From NCBI GenBank assembly GCA_035631875.1, contig DASQHX010000009.1:169558-233557 (forward strand): a stretch of DNA of 64,000 bases, in the 5' to 3' direction. A program made the position numbers and the translations under genes. The notes below the pieces were generated by a model. It saw only the letters and a program-made list of their open reading frames with translations. It was not told the DNA's origin and searched no databases. This DNA is from Nitrosopumilaceae archaeon. GTDB taxonomy: Archaea; Thermoproteota; Nitrososphaeria; Nitrososphaerales; Nitrosopumilaceae. This document shows positions 1 to 8,382 of this stretch, piece after piece; positions within the stretch are counted from its first letter, which is position 1, and each line of letters starts with the position of its first letter.

Positions 1-72
1 CAATTGAGTTTATTAAAAATAGACTTTCTTTTTGATAGTTGTGAGAGAAAATTAAAATTATTTTATCATTGA

Positions 73-870
73 TTATTCTTGTTTTTTCAATATTTTAGCA
101 TAATCTGAATTTATTTCTTTGATAAGATTCAATGCATCGTATTTTATCAAATCCAAATTTGGTATGACGCAATGGCCACCAATGAATCCAGGAAACATTT
201 TTGGCCTATTTCCTAAAAATTTATGAATTTCCTCTGCAAAAGACCACATTTCATCATAATCTATTTTATTTTCAATTGCAATCATGTTACTGAGTTGTGC
301 ATAATTTATCAGCCAACCATAGTAAGATGTATCACAGACTATCTTAGCAAGCTCTAGTGTGAGTGGAGTTGACATTCGTTTTGCCTTAACCCCACATTGT
401 TTCATCAATCTAGAATATGAAATCGATGCCCAATTTTTTCTAGGAGCATTAGGCTCAACCGCATAAAATTTTACATATCTCTTTAAATCATAAAGCATTC
501 TTTTGTGAACACCTCTTGTTGCACTGTAAATAATTGGGATAGATAGATTATCTTGTAATTTTTTTGTAGTATTAGGACTCACTGTGCTATGAATTACAAT
601 TCCTTCTGGAGTAAATTCATGAAAAAGCGAAATCACATTAGAAATGAATTTTTTTGTAAATGGGATACAAATGTGTAAAAAGGAAGTTGGCAGATCTACA
701 TATTTGTTAAATTTTTTTTGATCCATTAATTTTGGATCAATGTCATATCCCACAGCAGTCGTTGTTTGTGAGATAAGCTTTAAGATCGGGCTACCTATTT
801 CTCCCAAACCTGCAACAACATTTTTTTTAATCAAACTAAGATGTATTGCATAGACTCCTAAATTAACCAA
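73..870 (-). CDS. NAD-binding nucleotide-sugar dehydrogenase-like protein
   Basis: A Rossmann motif GLGEIG at residues 21-26 gives an NAD(P)-binding N-terminus. Near the C-terminus FPGFIGGHC resembles the GxGGxC catalytic-Cys loop of UDP-glucose/GDP-mannose dehydrogenases. At 265 residues it is far shorter than that family (about 430), so it may be a reduced relative or a different NAD enzyme. About a dozen residues precede the Rossmann strand, so a TTG at 834 is a likelier start. It lies downstream of the first radical SAM cassette on the same strand, 125 bases away. Function in sugar-nucleotide oxidation is inferred from fold and context only. Confidence 0.6.
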   Translation of the reverse strand: MVNLGVYAIHLSLIKKNVVAGLGEIGSPILKLISQTTTAVGYDIDPKLMDQKKFNKYVDLPTSFLHICIPFTKKFISNVISLFHEFTPEGIVIHSTVSPNTTKKLQDNLSIPIIYSATRGVHKRMLYDLKRYVKFYAVEPNAPRKNWASISYSRLMKQCGVKAKRMSTPLTLELAKIVCDTSYYGWLINYAQLSNMIAIENKIDYDEMWSFAEEIHKFLGNRPKMFPGFIGGHCVIPNLDLIKYDALNLIKEINSDYAKILKKQE

Positions 871-995
871 TGGCTTTAATTAATTATTAAATTGTGTATC
901 TATTGTAAGAATATTATTTACGGTTTTGGGCATGTACGTGAAAATAATATTCTTATGAATAATTGTATTCTTGATAGTTCCAAATATTAGAACGG

Positions 996-2657
996 TTAAT
1001 TATTTGACGGCAGATTTAATTGAAGTTTTAATTCTTGTTTTGCCATACAGATATCACAGTATTTAGCCCATTTTTCACTATGATTCCATTGCTCCAATCC
1101 AGTTTGCTCGTATCTTTGGTGAGCCATTTGTAACATTCGTCTTGTATCATGTTTATACATGAATTGCTTCAATGCAAACAATTCTGGGATTGTAAAATAT
1201 TGGCTCACTGTGGCTGTATACTGTGTAGCATCTCCGCAATCTTGCATAAATTTATCCAGTGCCTGTAATTTCCATTTTGCAATTGTTTCTTTATCCACAT
1301 TAGAATTGTCTTTTGCCATCTTTAGCCTATCATCATATTGTTGTAGTAAGAATTCTTTGTTGTCATAGTATATCGGACTACCAACATATGGAGTACATAT
1401 GAATGGATTAATTTCTATATTATTTCGCATCCAAAACGTTACTGTTTCCATTAAATCGTTAATGTTTTCATGTGGATTTCCGATCATAAAAGTCGTAATG
1501 GGACGGAGTCCTACACTTTTCACAGTGTCGATTGTTTTTTGTAAATGTGTTTGCGTTTGGCCCTTTCCTATGTCTTGACTCAGGACTTTGTCCGAAGCAG
1601 ATTCGAATCCAAACGAAATAAAAGCACATCCAGCATCTTTCATGGTCTTCACAATAGTGGGCTGTACAGCAACACTAGGTGCATCACCTAATGTTCCCCA
1701 TTTGACTACTTCATTCAATCCCTCTTCTACGTACAGTTTGCAGAATTCCTTTGTCCATTTTAAATTGCTAGTCATATTCTCATCAACACAAAATACAAAA
1801 TCTACACCATATTTTTCTCGCAAAAACTTTATGTTCTCAACCGCATATCTTACTGTAGGCCATCTAGCAGGTAGTTGAAATGTGTCATTGTCTTTGTCAA
1901 CTTGCCTTACGATTTCTTCTCCCTTCTTTCTATCACCTGCTCCATAAATATTCTGTATATCAATACGTGACATTCCATTATGAGAGCAGAATGTACATCC
2001 CCTAGGGCAGCCTCTTTCCCAAACTACATTTACTCTCTTTTTAGAATTAAATGATTCTACTGACATCGGAAGAGATGAATATCTAAAATAAATATCCATT
2101 TCTAAGAGATGGTAAGCAGGATATGGAATTGTATCTAGATTAGAAATTAATGCTCGCGGTTGTGTAAACTTGATTTTTCCATTATTGTTTAAGCATAATC
2201 CTTTAACATTTTCGAAATTTCGAGTACCATGATTTATTTCATCATAAACTTCTGCAAAGGTTTCCTCCCCTTCTCCTACACATATCATATCAATATCTGG
2301 GACAAGTTGTAAAATTTCATCTGGATTATAAGTTGCCCAACCACCACCACTTATCAAAGTACAATCAGGACATGACTTTCGTATTATAGGTACTAATTGT
2401 TTGATACGGCGATATGCTGTAGTAAGACCACCTATTCCTATAAGATCCCATTTTGCAAGACCTATTTCCTCCTCAATTATTTTTGTAGGTACTAGTCTAC
2501 CATCATAATTCATTCTAAGTGCGTTTAAATCTAGAATTCCAACTTGAGCGCCTTTTTGTTCTGCAATTGCACCTAATATGCCAGCCCAAAACGGAATATC
2601 AAAAGGTTTGTCATCTAATCTCACTTCTGGTACTATTAATAGAACTTTCACACACAA
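996..2657 (-). CDS. Cobalamin-binding-type radical SAM enzyme, cassette copy 1
   Basis: The N-terminus (about residues 1-140) looks like a B12-binding Rossmann domain, with a GGGW...D...GEGEE pattern near 104-132. The radical SAM motif C217-x3-C221-x2-C224 follows. No clear DxHxxG cobalamin ligand is visible, so B12 binding is unproven. Residues 456-530 are identical to the paralogue at 20934-22589. The paralogue begins at the residue equivalent to codon 3 here, so a GTG at 2651 is a better start than the TTG at 2657. It is last gene of a four-gene cassette, 54 bases after the DUF115 gene. Such enzymes usually methylate or rearrange unactivated carbons; the substrate is unknown. Confidence 0.85.
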   Translation of the reverse strand: MCVKVLLIVPEVRLDDKPFDIPFWAGILGAIAEQKGAQVGILDLNALRMNYDGRLVPTKIIEEEIGLAKWDLIGIGGLTTAYRRIKQLVPIIRKSCPDCTLISGGGWATYNPDEILQLVPDIDMICVGEGEETFAEVYDEINHGTRNFENVKGLCLNNNGKIKFTQPRALISNLDTIPYPAYHLLEMDIYFRYSSLPMSVESFNSKKRVNVVWERGCPRGCTFCSHNGMSRIDIQNIYGAGDRKKGEEIVRQVDKDNDTFQLPARWPTVRYAVENIKFLREKYGVDFVFCVDENMTSNLKWTKEFCKLYVEEGLNEVVKWGTLGDAPSVAVQPTIVKTMKDAGCAFISFGFESASDKVLSQDIGKGQTQTHLQKTIDTVKSVGLRPITTFMIGNPHENINDLMETVTFWMRNNIEINPFICTPYVGSPIYYDNKEFLLQQYDDRLKMAKDNSNVDKETIAKWKLQALDKFMQDCGDATQYTATVSQYFTIPELFALKQFMYKHDTRRMLQMAHQRYEQTGLEQWNHSEKWAKYCDICMAKQELKLQLNLPSNN

Positions 2658-2711
2658 ACAGTTGCTAATTTCTTATTTAAACGAATCTGAGTAAATCATC
2701 TACAATTACAA

Positions 2712-3815
2712 TCATTTTTTGTACATATTGAGAAACTTGATCAAAGTTGTACATTTTATTCTCTCACCAAAGATTGATCCTCCTTCAGTAGCGTTAATAG
2801 TGTTAACCCATGACGGTGAACGCAAGATGAATTCTTTTAATGCTTTACTATAATATTGAAATATAGGATCTAAGATGCAAGTACAATCAAATTCTGGATT
2901 GTAAATTTTTGGAAATAATTGTTGAAATGCAGAACTGTTTTTATTCATTTGTACTAAAGGATGTGTATAACCATGTGTCATTATCAATTCCAGAGGATCG
3001 TCTTCATTCCATCCATGATTTATTCCAATGAGTGCAACTGTAGAACATTTTAAAATTTGCCAACTTACAAACCAAGATGAGGTTCCCACGTTTCCCCCAG
3101 TTTGTATTGCAGGCAAGCCATTAGGATGATTTTTTGCTCTTACCATTAATGCAGATATTTGATTAAATGATTTTTTGCCCTCGTCATAATCAAACAATGG
3201 GTGAAGCCAATGTATCTTTATTCCTGCTTGTCTTGCACGTTCAACAGTAGATGGTTTGATAACAGTTGAAAAAATTCCTTTTATTTTTGAGCCATATTTG
3301 TCTACTATTTTATCATCATAGTATTTTCTAATTTCATTTCGTGAGTCTATTGTAACAACATAAAAATTTGTAAACTTTTCAGGTGTAACTCCTGCATTTA
3401 AGGCAGTTATCAGTGCTCCATCACAGCAAACTATAGATCCCTGATAATCGCTATTCGCAAGCAATTCCAGATGATTGTATTTTTTTATTGAAGGACCGCG
3501 TCCTATTACTATAGCAGAATGTTCTTCTTTTTTGTAATTTGGATCTTTGGTAGGACCCAGTTCTTTTACAGATGATTCGTTCCAGATGTTATTCAGATTT
3601 ATAGAGAAATTTTTTACCCAATCGTCATAAAATTTATCATAGTAAACTTCCTCCCATTTTTTTTCTATTTCATCTTGTGTAGACTTTATAGAACTGGTAA
3701 AAAAATGATTGAACCATTCATCCCATCCTTTCTCACCAAAACCTGCCTTTTTCTTTAGAGACAATATCTTTTCTAGCGTACTTTCATTAATTGAAAATTC
3801 AACATCATCTGACAT
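2712..3815 (-). CDS. DUF115 (MptE/Maf-like) protein, cassette copy 1
   Basis: Residues 101-280 carry the DUF115/MptE-like signature: AIVIGRGPSI (101-110), a CCDGAL segment near 130, and TGGNVGTS (239-246) followed by ALIGINHGW. The family includes archaeal 6-hydroxymethylpterin diphosphokinase and the core of Maf flagellin nonulosonic-acid transferases. The first 95 residues form a separate, probably helical region with a GWDEWF motif. It sits 44 bases downstream of the 62-residue small-protein gene and just before the radical SAM gene, so co-transcription is likely. With nonulosonate genes nearby, a Maf-like glycosyltransferase role is attractive but unproven. A close paralogue lies at 22651-23757. 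Confidence 0.8.
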   Translation of the reverse strand: MSDDVEFSINESTLEKILSLKKKAGFGEKGWDEWFNHFFTSSIKSTQDEIEKKWEEVYYDKFYDDWVKNFSINLNNIWNESSVKELGPTKDPNYKKEEHSAIVIGRGPSIKKYNHLELLANSDYQGSIVCCDGALITALNAGVTPEKFTNFYVVTIDSRNEIRKYYDDKIVDKYGSKIKGIFSTVIKPSTVERARQAGIKIHWLHPLFDYDEGKKSFNQISALMVRAKNHPNGLPAIQTGGNVGTSSWFVSWQILKCSTVALIGINHGWNEDDPLELIMTHGYTHPLVQMNKNSSAFQQLFPKIYNPEFDCTCILDPIFQYYSKALKEFILRSPSWVNTINATEGGSIFGERIKCTTLIKFLNMYKK

Positions 3816-3859
3816 TTCTACACTAATTGATTTTAAATGATTTTAAATGGTTATTGGAT

Positions 3860-4048
3860 TTAGAGTTCCTCTAATCCAAGTTCGTTTTCTTTTTTAGTAG
3901 AACGAAAAATCATAAATGAACCAGATGCACCAGTTTTACTCATAAATTCTTCAAATTCTGATTCAGTAAAATCTTTTTTAGGATCATCATTATTTTGCAC
4001 ATCTTTTTTGATTTCATTATTTTTTTTAATATTAAAATTTGCCTTCAT
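3860..4048 (-). CDS. 62-residue conserved small protein, cassette copy 1 (possible modified peptide)
   Basis: This small, charged protein has no recognised domain. Against the 64-residue copy at 23804-23998, the first ten residues (MKANFNIKKN) and the end (ELGLEEL) are identical. A GSFM-x2-RS-x-KK core is shared and the Lys/Asn/Asp-rich middle varies. No signal peptide, membrane segment or cysteine is visible. A TATA-like element lies about 20 bases upstream of the ATG. It is the first gene of the tight small protein-DUF115-radical SAM group, a layout typical of a peptide and its modifying enzymes. Substrate, acceptor or adaptor are all possible roles. Confidence 0.8.
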   Translation of the reverse strand: MKANFNIKKNNEIKKDVQNNDDPKKDFTESEFEEFMSKTGASGSFMIFRSTKKENELGLEEL

Positions 4049-4062
4049 CTATAATAGATTGT

Positions 4063-4072
4063 CTTTATATGG
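4063..4072 (-). promoter_or_regulatory. Probable TATA box for cassette 1 small-protein gene
   Basis: The minus-strand reading is CCATATAAAG. It is centred about 20 bases upstream of the ATG at 4048, close to the spacing of leaderless thaumarchaeal genes. The second cassette has a TATA-like element in the equivalent place. Confidence 0.45.
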
Positions 4073-4182
4073 AATATTAAGTTTTAGTAGATGATTATAA
4101 TATGAATATTTTTCATGATAAAATTTGTATGCTGAATATGATATAAAATGAAATAGTTTGTAATTAGCAATATAAGATCATT

Positions 4183-4350
4183 CTAGTTAGTTTTTTTATT
4201 TCCTATTTGAATTTCGAGACATTGTGGACATATACAGTCTCCAGTATCTTTGTAATCCATTACAATTGGAGGTAGTTCATGACACCAACATGAGGAATTT
4301 GTCTTGCATGGAAATTTTTCTTTACATGATGGACAAATCTTAATTTTCAT
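4183..4350 (-). CDS. Cys-rich CWC small protein, cassette copy 1
   Basis: Translation from an ATG at 4350 gives 55 residues with CPSC at 6-9, C15, C21-W-C23, and a CICPQC cluster at 39-44. The Cys pattern and CWC triplet match the Cys_rich_CWC family, presumed zinc-binding and of unknown role. A second 55-residue protein with the same Cys layout precedes the second cassette, at 24087-24254, so the gene is real. The gap to the small-protein gene is about 135 bases, so it may have its own promoter. It could be a metal or partner protein for the radical SAM system; this is inference. Confidence 0.8.
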   Translation of the reverse strand: MKIKICPSCKEKFPCKTNSSCWCHELPPIVMDYKDTGDCICPQCLEIQIGNKKTN

Positions 4351-4454
4351 AATTATATTATTAGTTATTTGAATATTTTAGTATGGCTATTCTTTATCTC
4401 AAGTAATGTTTACTCCTTTAAAATCAAATAATTTCTATAATACTTTTCGATAAA

Positions 4455-5381
4455 ATGACAAACTATATCTTATATAATAAAAAGTGGATATTAATTAAAA
4501 TGAGTAGTAAATCTTGTGCCATATGCAAATATTCAAAATTTGATCAGATTTCTTCGCATGTAAGAGATTCAATAAAACACAAGATTTTAAAATGTAGAAA
4601 ATGCAGCCATGTTCAACTATATCCAGTACCATCACCAAGTGAAGATAAAGAATTTTACGATAAAGACATGCAAAATAAAAATATCAAATTTTATGGGAAT
4701 ATAGAAGATCACAGAAGAAAAAGCATAGATGATACGATCAGACGCGTTAATTTTATCAGAAGATTTACTCCAAAAAATGGAAAAATTTTGGAAGTTGGTT
4801 CTGGTCATGGGTTTTTTGTTGAATTGATGCGTAAAAAAAAATACAATATCACTGGAATTGAAATTTCGATAGAAAAAAGAATGATGTCTAAAAAGGTAAC
4901 AAGAGCAAAAATTTTAGATATAGACATAAACATGCAATCTCCTGATATTGGAAATTTCGATACCATTGTGATGTTTCATGTTTTAGAGCATATTGCAGAT
5001 CCAATTAGTTTCTTAAAAAATGTAAAAAAATTGCTTAAACCAAAAGGGAAGTTGATAGTAGAAGTACCAAATTACGATGATTTTCAGCTCGAACTAAATA
5101 AATCATATAGAGAGTTTTATTGGCAAAGAGCACATCTTCATTATTTTACTCCAAAAAACTTGAGGTGTGTTTTTTCTTTTGCTGGGTTTAAAGCCAAAAT
5201 TTCTGGAGTACAACGATATAGTATAGAAAATATGATTAGCTGGAAATTAACAAATAAACCACAACTAAATGAACCTACATACAGTCTTCCTGAACCGTAT
5301 GAATGGATAGAAAAATCATATAAACAAAACTTGGAAAAAAATTTGAAATGTGATACGATTATGTCTGTTGGCACAGTATAG
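4455..5381 (+). CDS. Class I SAM-dependent methyltransferase with N-terminal Cys motifs
   Basis: A pair of CxxC motifs near the N-terminus (CAIC and CRKC) suggests a small zinc ribbon. Next come a SAM-binding motif, ILEVGSGHGFF, and the post-I region VMFHVLEHI. This arrangement is common in glycan-cluster O- or C-methyltransferases. The next ATG, at 4500, opens directly onto the zinc motif and is a likelier start than 4455. It is convergent with the aminotransferase gene at 5446-6630. The likely role is methylation of a sugar or nucleotide sugar in the surface glycan; the exact substrate cannot be read. Confidence 0.8.
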   Translation: MTNYILYNKKWILIKMSSKSCAICKYSKFDQISSHVRDSIKHKILKCRKCSHVQLYPVPSPSEDKEFYDKDMQNKNIKFYGNIEDHRRKSIDDTIRRVNFIRRFTPKNGKILEVGSGHGFFVELMRKKKYNITGIEISIEKRMMSKKVTRAKILDIDINMQSPDIGNFDTIVMFHVLEHIADPISFLKNVKKLLKPKGKLIVEVPNYDDFQLELNKSYREFYWQRAHLHYFTPKNLRCVFSFAGFKAKISGVQRYSIENMISWKLTNKPQLNEPTYSLPEPYEWIEKSYKQNLEKNLKCDTIMSVGTV

Positions 5382-5445
5382 AAAAAATCAATTTGAAAGA
5401 TGATAAACATTCTAAAATAGAAATTGATCTGAAAATAAACTCGTA

Positions 5446-6630
5446 TTATGATTTATTGTTTTTAAAATAATTCAATGTTTTACTCATTACTTCCATCTGA
5501 ATTGCTCGCTCTTCTTCATTTTTCTGATTTGTTGTAAACAACATCAATTCTTTTTGAAGTGTTTCTGCTACTGGAACGTCACCATAACCAATTTTGTTAT
5601 CTCTAAAACATGGTTCATTTTTGACTAATTGATGTGCTGCGTAAATTCCATCTCCTCCAAATTTCATATACTTTTTCCTAAAATCATGCCATTTTATTCC
5701 ATAGTTTTGACCCATAAATCGTGCTGCAAATGTCCAATAGGTATTAATGAATCCTGATTGCACTTTTTGTGGTAATAACAATTCAGAATCTTTTATAATA
5801 GACAAATATCCTTCTGCCATTTTCATTCTCAGGTTAACAAATTCATCTATTCTTTCGCATTGTGCAAGACCAATTGCAGCACATAATTCTGGCATTCTGT
5901 AATTATAAGCCATCATGTTATGGCGTTCATAATTAGGATCTTGGAATTTGCTTCGATCTATTCTTACTTTACCTGTGGAGGCACCAATATTCTTGAATCC
6001 AACCCCGCCAAACTGCCTCATTTTTGTAGCTAAATCTTCGTCATCGGTAGTAACTATCCCACCATCACCTGTTGAAAGATGTTTTGAATTTTCAAAACTC
6101 CAACTTCCAACATGCCCAATTGTACCAGATTTTCTTCCTTTATCATCTCTTGCCAAAAGACATTCTGCACAATCTTCAATCACGAATAACCTGTGCTTAT
6201 TTGATAAATCCATAATCTTGTTCATATCGCACATATTTCCATACATATGAACTGGCATAATCGCCTTTGTTTTTTTAGTAATTTTTCTTTTTACATCTTC
6301 AGGATCCATCAAAAAAGTGTCACGTAAAACATCTGCATATACTGGTGTTGCGCCACATTGCCACACAGAAAAACCACACATTGCAACAGTAAGTGCTGGA
6401 ATAATGACTTCGTCACCTGGACCAACCCCAAATGCATTCAAAGCCATATGAAGAGTGGAGGTTCCAGAGTTTGCAGTAATGGCAAATTTTTTATTGTGTA
6501 TTTCAGCGAATTTTCTTTCTAGCCTCTCATTCATGGAACCTGATTCAGAAGCCCCAAAACCATTTTTTAGAACTTCATCCACGTATTTTCTTTCGTTACC
6601 ATTAAATTTCCAACCTTTATCTTTGATCAT
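5446..6630 (-). CDS. DegT/DnrJ/EryC1/StrS-family PLP aminotransferase
   Basis: The fold-type I sugar aminotransferase pattern is clear: SGTSTLHMAL (55-64), IEDCAE (151-156), and the PLP-binding lysine K183 in SKHLSTGDGG. These enzymes add an amino group to 3- or 4-keto nucleotide sugars. Length (394) is normal. Its ATG overlaps the stop of the cytidylyltransferase-like gene by four bases, implying coupled translation. With gmd just upstream in the same run, a GDP-4-keto-6-deoxymannose aminotransferase (perosamine-type) is one possibility. A nonulosonate-pathway transaminase is another. Confidence 0.85.
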   Translation of the reverse strand: MIKDKGWKFNGNERKYVDEVLKNGFGASESGSMNERLERKFAEIHNKKFAITANSGTSTLHMALNAFGVGPGDEVIIPALTVAMCGFSVWQCGATPVYADVLRDTFLMDPEDVKRKITKKTKAIMPVHMYGNMCDMNKIMDLSNKHRLFVIEDCAECLLARDDKGRKSGTIGHVGSWSFENSKHLSTGDGGIVTTDDEDLATKMRQFGGVGFKNIGASTGKVRIDRSKFQDPNYERHNMMAYNYRMPELCAAIGLAQCERIDEFVNLRMKMAEGYLSIIKDSELLLPQKVQSGFINTYWTFAARFMGQNYGIKWHDFRKKYMKFGGDGIYAAHQLVKNEPCFRDNKIGYGDVPVAETLQKELMLFTTNQKNEEERAIQMEVMSKTLNYFKNNKS

Positions 6631-7379
6631 TTTACACTCTCATTAAATTTTGCTTGATTTTTAAGGAAATCTTGTTGTCGATGAAAGTTTATTTCTGAAA
6701 TAGATTTATTTTTTTCCAAGTAATCAATTATACCTTTACCGCTTTCTAGAATATCTACATTTTCATATAATTTTCTAAAAAATGCCAGATCTTCTTCATA
6801 ATCTAATGTAAGTCGGATATTTTTATTACATTCATAATCTTTCAACTCAATTTCAGAAATTGGTAGATTGGCTTTTTCAATATATTTTATAATAACATCA
6901 GTATTAATCTCATCATTTGGTGCAACATTATACAGTTTAATAATCGCATTACGACTCATCGCATAGGTAAAAAAACCAGTAACGATGTTTTCTGGATTAC
7001 CAACAATATCTAATTTATTGGATTTTAGTTTTAACATTGCACGTAAACCAATATCATAATTACTTGACAAATCATCTCCATCAAGTAAAAGAGCATACTC
7101 TACACTAAATTTGCTAAAACAGTCATACCATCGTTTTAGTTTATTTAGTAAAGAACCTCTGAAAATTTGTACATTGTGTTGTTTAGCAACCTCCTCAAAA
7201 ATATCATCACTTACAGCAGTTGAAGTTGCGATTATTACAGGAAAATCTGTTTTTTTTGCTCTTTCAATAACAATATCAATAGAACGCAAATCTCTTTTGA
7301 TTTTCATAATTGCTTTATTAGGAAGTCGTGAGGAGGAATTACGCACTGTTACAATTGCCGCATCTTTTATGACCATCAT
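6627..7379 (-). CDS. SpsF/NeuA-like nucleotidyltransferase
   Basis: The N-terminus has R13-x4-RLPNK (18-22), the signature of the cytidylyltransferase/SpsF family, which activates sugars as CMP or similar nucleotides. DGDDLSS further on is a plausible metal-binding site. The family often sits in spore-coat and nonulosonate clusters next to NeuB-type synthases, as here. It overlaps the following aminotransferase by four bases and lies 13 bases after gmd. There are two adjacent ATGs at the start. The nucleotide and sugar specificity are not readable. Confidence 0.75.
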   Translation of the reverse strand: MMVIKDAAIVTVRNSSSRLPNKAIMKIKRDLRSIDIVIERAKKTDFPVIIATSTAVSDDIFEEVAKQHNVQIFRGSLLNKLKRWYDCFSKFSVEYALLLDGDDLSSNYDIGLRAMLKLKSNKLDIVGNPENIVTGFFTYAMSRNAIIKLYNVAPNDEINTDVIIKYIEKANLPISEIELKDYECNKNIRLTLDYEEDLAFFRKLYENVDILESGKGIIDYLEKNKSISEINFHRQQDFLKNQAKFNESVK

Positions 7380-7392
7380 AGCATCATTTGAA

Positions 7393-8382
7393 TTATTTGT
7401 TATTTAACGAATCCATTCTTAATTTATAATAATTAATATCATGTTCAACCATAGTTTTTACTAATTCTTTAAAACTTAGTTTTGGTTTCCATCCTAATTC
7501 TTTCTTAGCTTTAGATGCATCGCCCACTAATTCTTCAATATCGGCAGGCCTCTTGATTGATTCATCGATCTCAACAAAATCATTCCAATCTCCCAATCCG
7601 CTATATTCAGCCGCCAAAGTAAGAAATTCTTCTAGCGAATGTGATTCTCCAGTTGCAATTACATAATCATCTGGAGTTGGTTTTTGTAGCATCAACCACA
7701 TTGCCTCTACATAATCTCCTGCAAATCCCCAATCTCGTTTTACATGTATATTTCCTAAATGAAGTTTTTGTGTTTTTTTAAATTTTATTGCAGCAAAAGT
7801 GCTAGATATTTTTCTTGTTACAAATTCTAATCCTCTTAATGGAGATTCATGATTAAAAAGAATCCCACAACATGCAAAAATATTGTACGCATCTCTATAA
7901 TTAACAGTCATATGATGTGCAAAAACTTTTGCAGCTCCATATGGACTCCTTGGTTTAAAAGGCGAGCTTTCATTTTTTATTCCGGGATAATTGCCATACA
8001 TCTCACTAGTTGAAGCTTGATAGAATTTAGCATGTGGCGCATATTCTTTTATTGCCTCAAGAACGCGTATTACTCCAATACCTGTAACATCTGCCGTAAG
8101 AATTGGTTGTTGAAATGAGGCAGTAACAAATGACTGAGCTGCCAGATTATAGATTTCATCTGGTTGAGATTGTTTAATTGCTTGTTGAATAGAGAGTTGA
8201 TCTGTGAGATCAGCTTTAACTGTGGTTATTTTTTCAAATGTGTCCATCTCTTCTAATCTTTCAAATAATTTGTGACTTGTTCTTCTAAAAGTACCATAAA
8301 CATTGTATTTTTTCTTCAAAAGAAAATCAACCAGATAGGAACCGTCTTGTCCTGTAACTCCAAAAATTAATGCATTTTTCAT
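7393..8382 (-). CDS. gmd: GDP-mannose 4,6-dehydratase
   Basis: This extended SDR has the NADP-binding GVTGQDGSYL (8-17) followed by the RRTS typical of Gmd. The catalytic motif STSEMYGN and YGAAK complete the active site. It converts GDP-mannose to GDP-4-keto-6-deoxymannose, the precursor of fucose, perosamine, rhamnose and colitose. Length (329) is near normal. It overlaps the upstream TIM-barrel gene by four bases and feeds a run that includes an aminotransferase. A His-type dehydratase and a GDP-fucose-synthase-like reductase about 31 kb away could use the same product. Confidence 0.88.
   Translation of the reverse strand: MKNALIFGVTGQDGSYLVDFLLKKKYNVYGTFRRTSHKLFERLEEMDTFEKITTVKADLTDQLSIQQAIKQSQPDEIYNLAAQSFVTASFQQPILTADVTGIGVIRVLEAIKEYAPHAKFYQASTSEMYGNYPGIKNESSPFKPRSPYGAAKVFAHHMTVNYRDAYNIFACCGILFNHESPLRGLEFVTRKISSTFAAIKFKKTQKLHLGNIHVKRDWGFAGDYVEAMWLMLQKPTPDDYVIATGESHSLEEFLTLAAEYSGLGDWNDFVEIDESIKRPADIEELVGDASKAKKELGWKPKLSFKELVKTMVEHDINYYKLRMDSLNNK

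Noticed and set aside
1159-1368. Open frame on the plus strand, echoed by a near-identical one at 21097-21282
   Set aside because: It lies antisense to the most conserved part of the radical SAM genes; its repetition follows from the constraint on the sense strand.
3820-3850. Two copies of GATTTTAAAT before the DUF115 gene
   Set aside because: Too short and AT-rich in a low-GC genome to call an operator without conservation.
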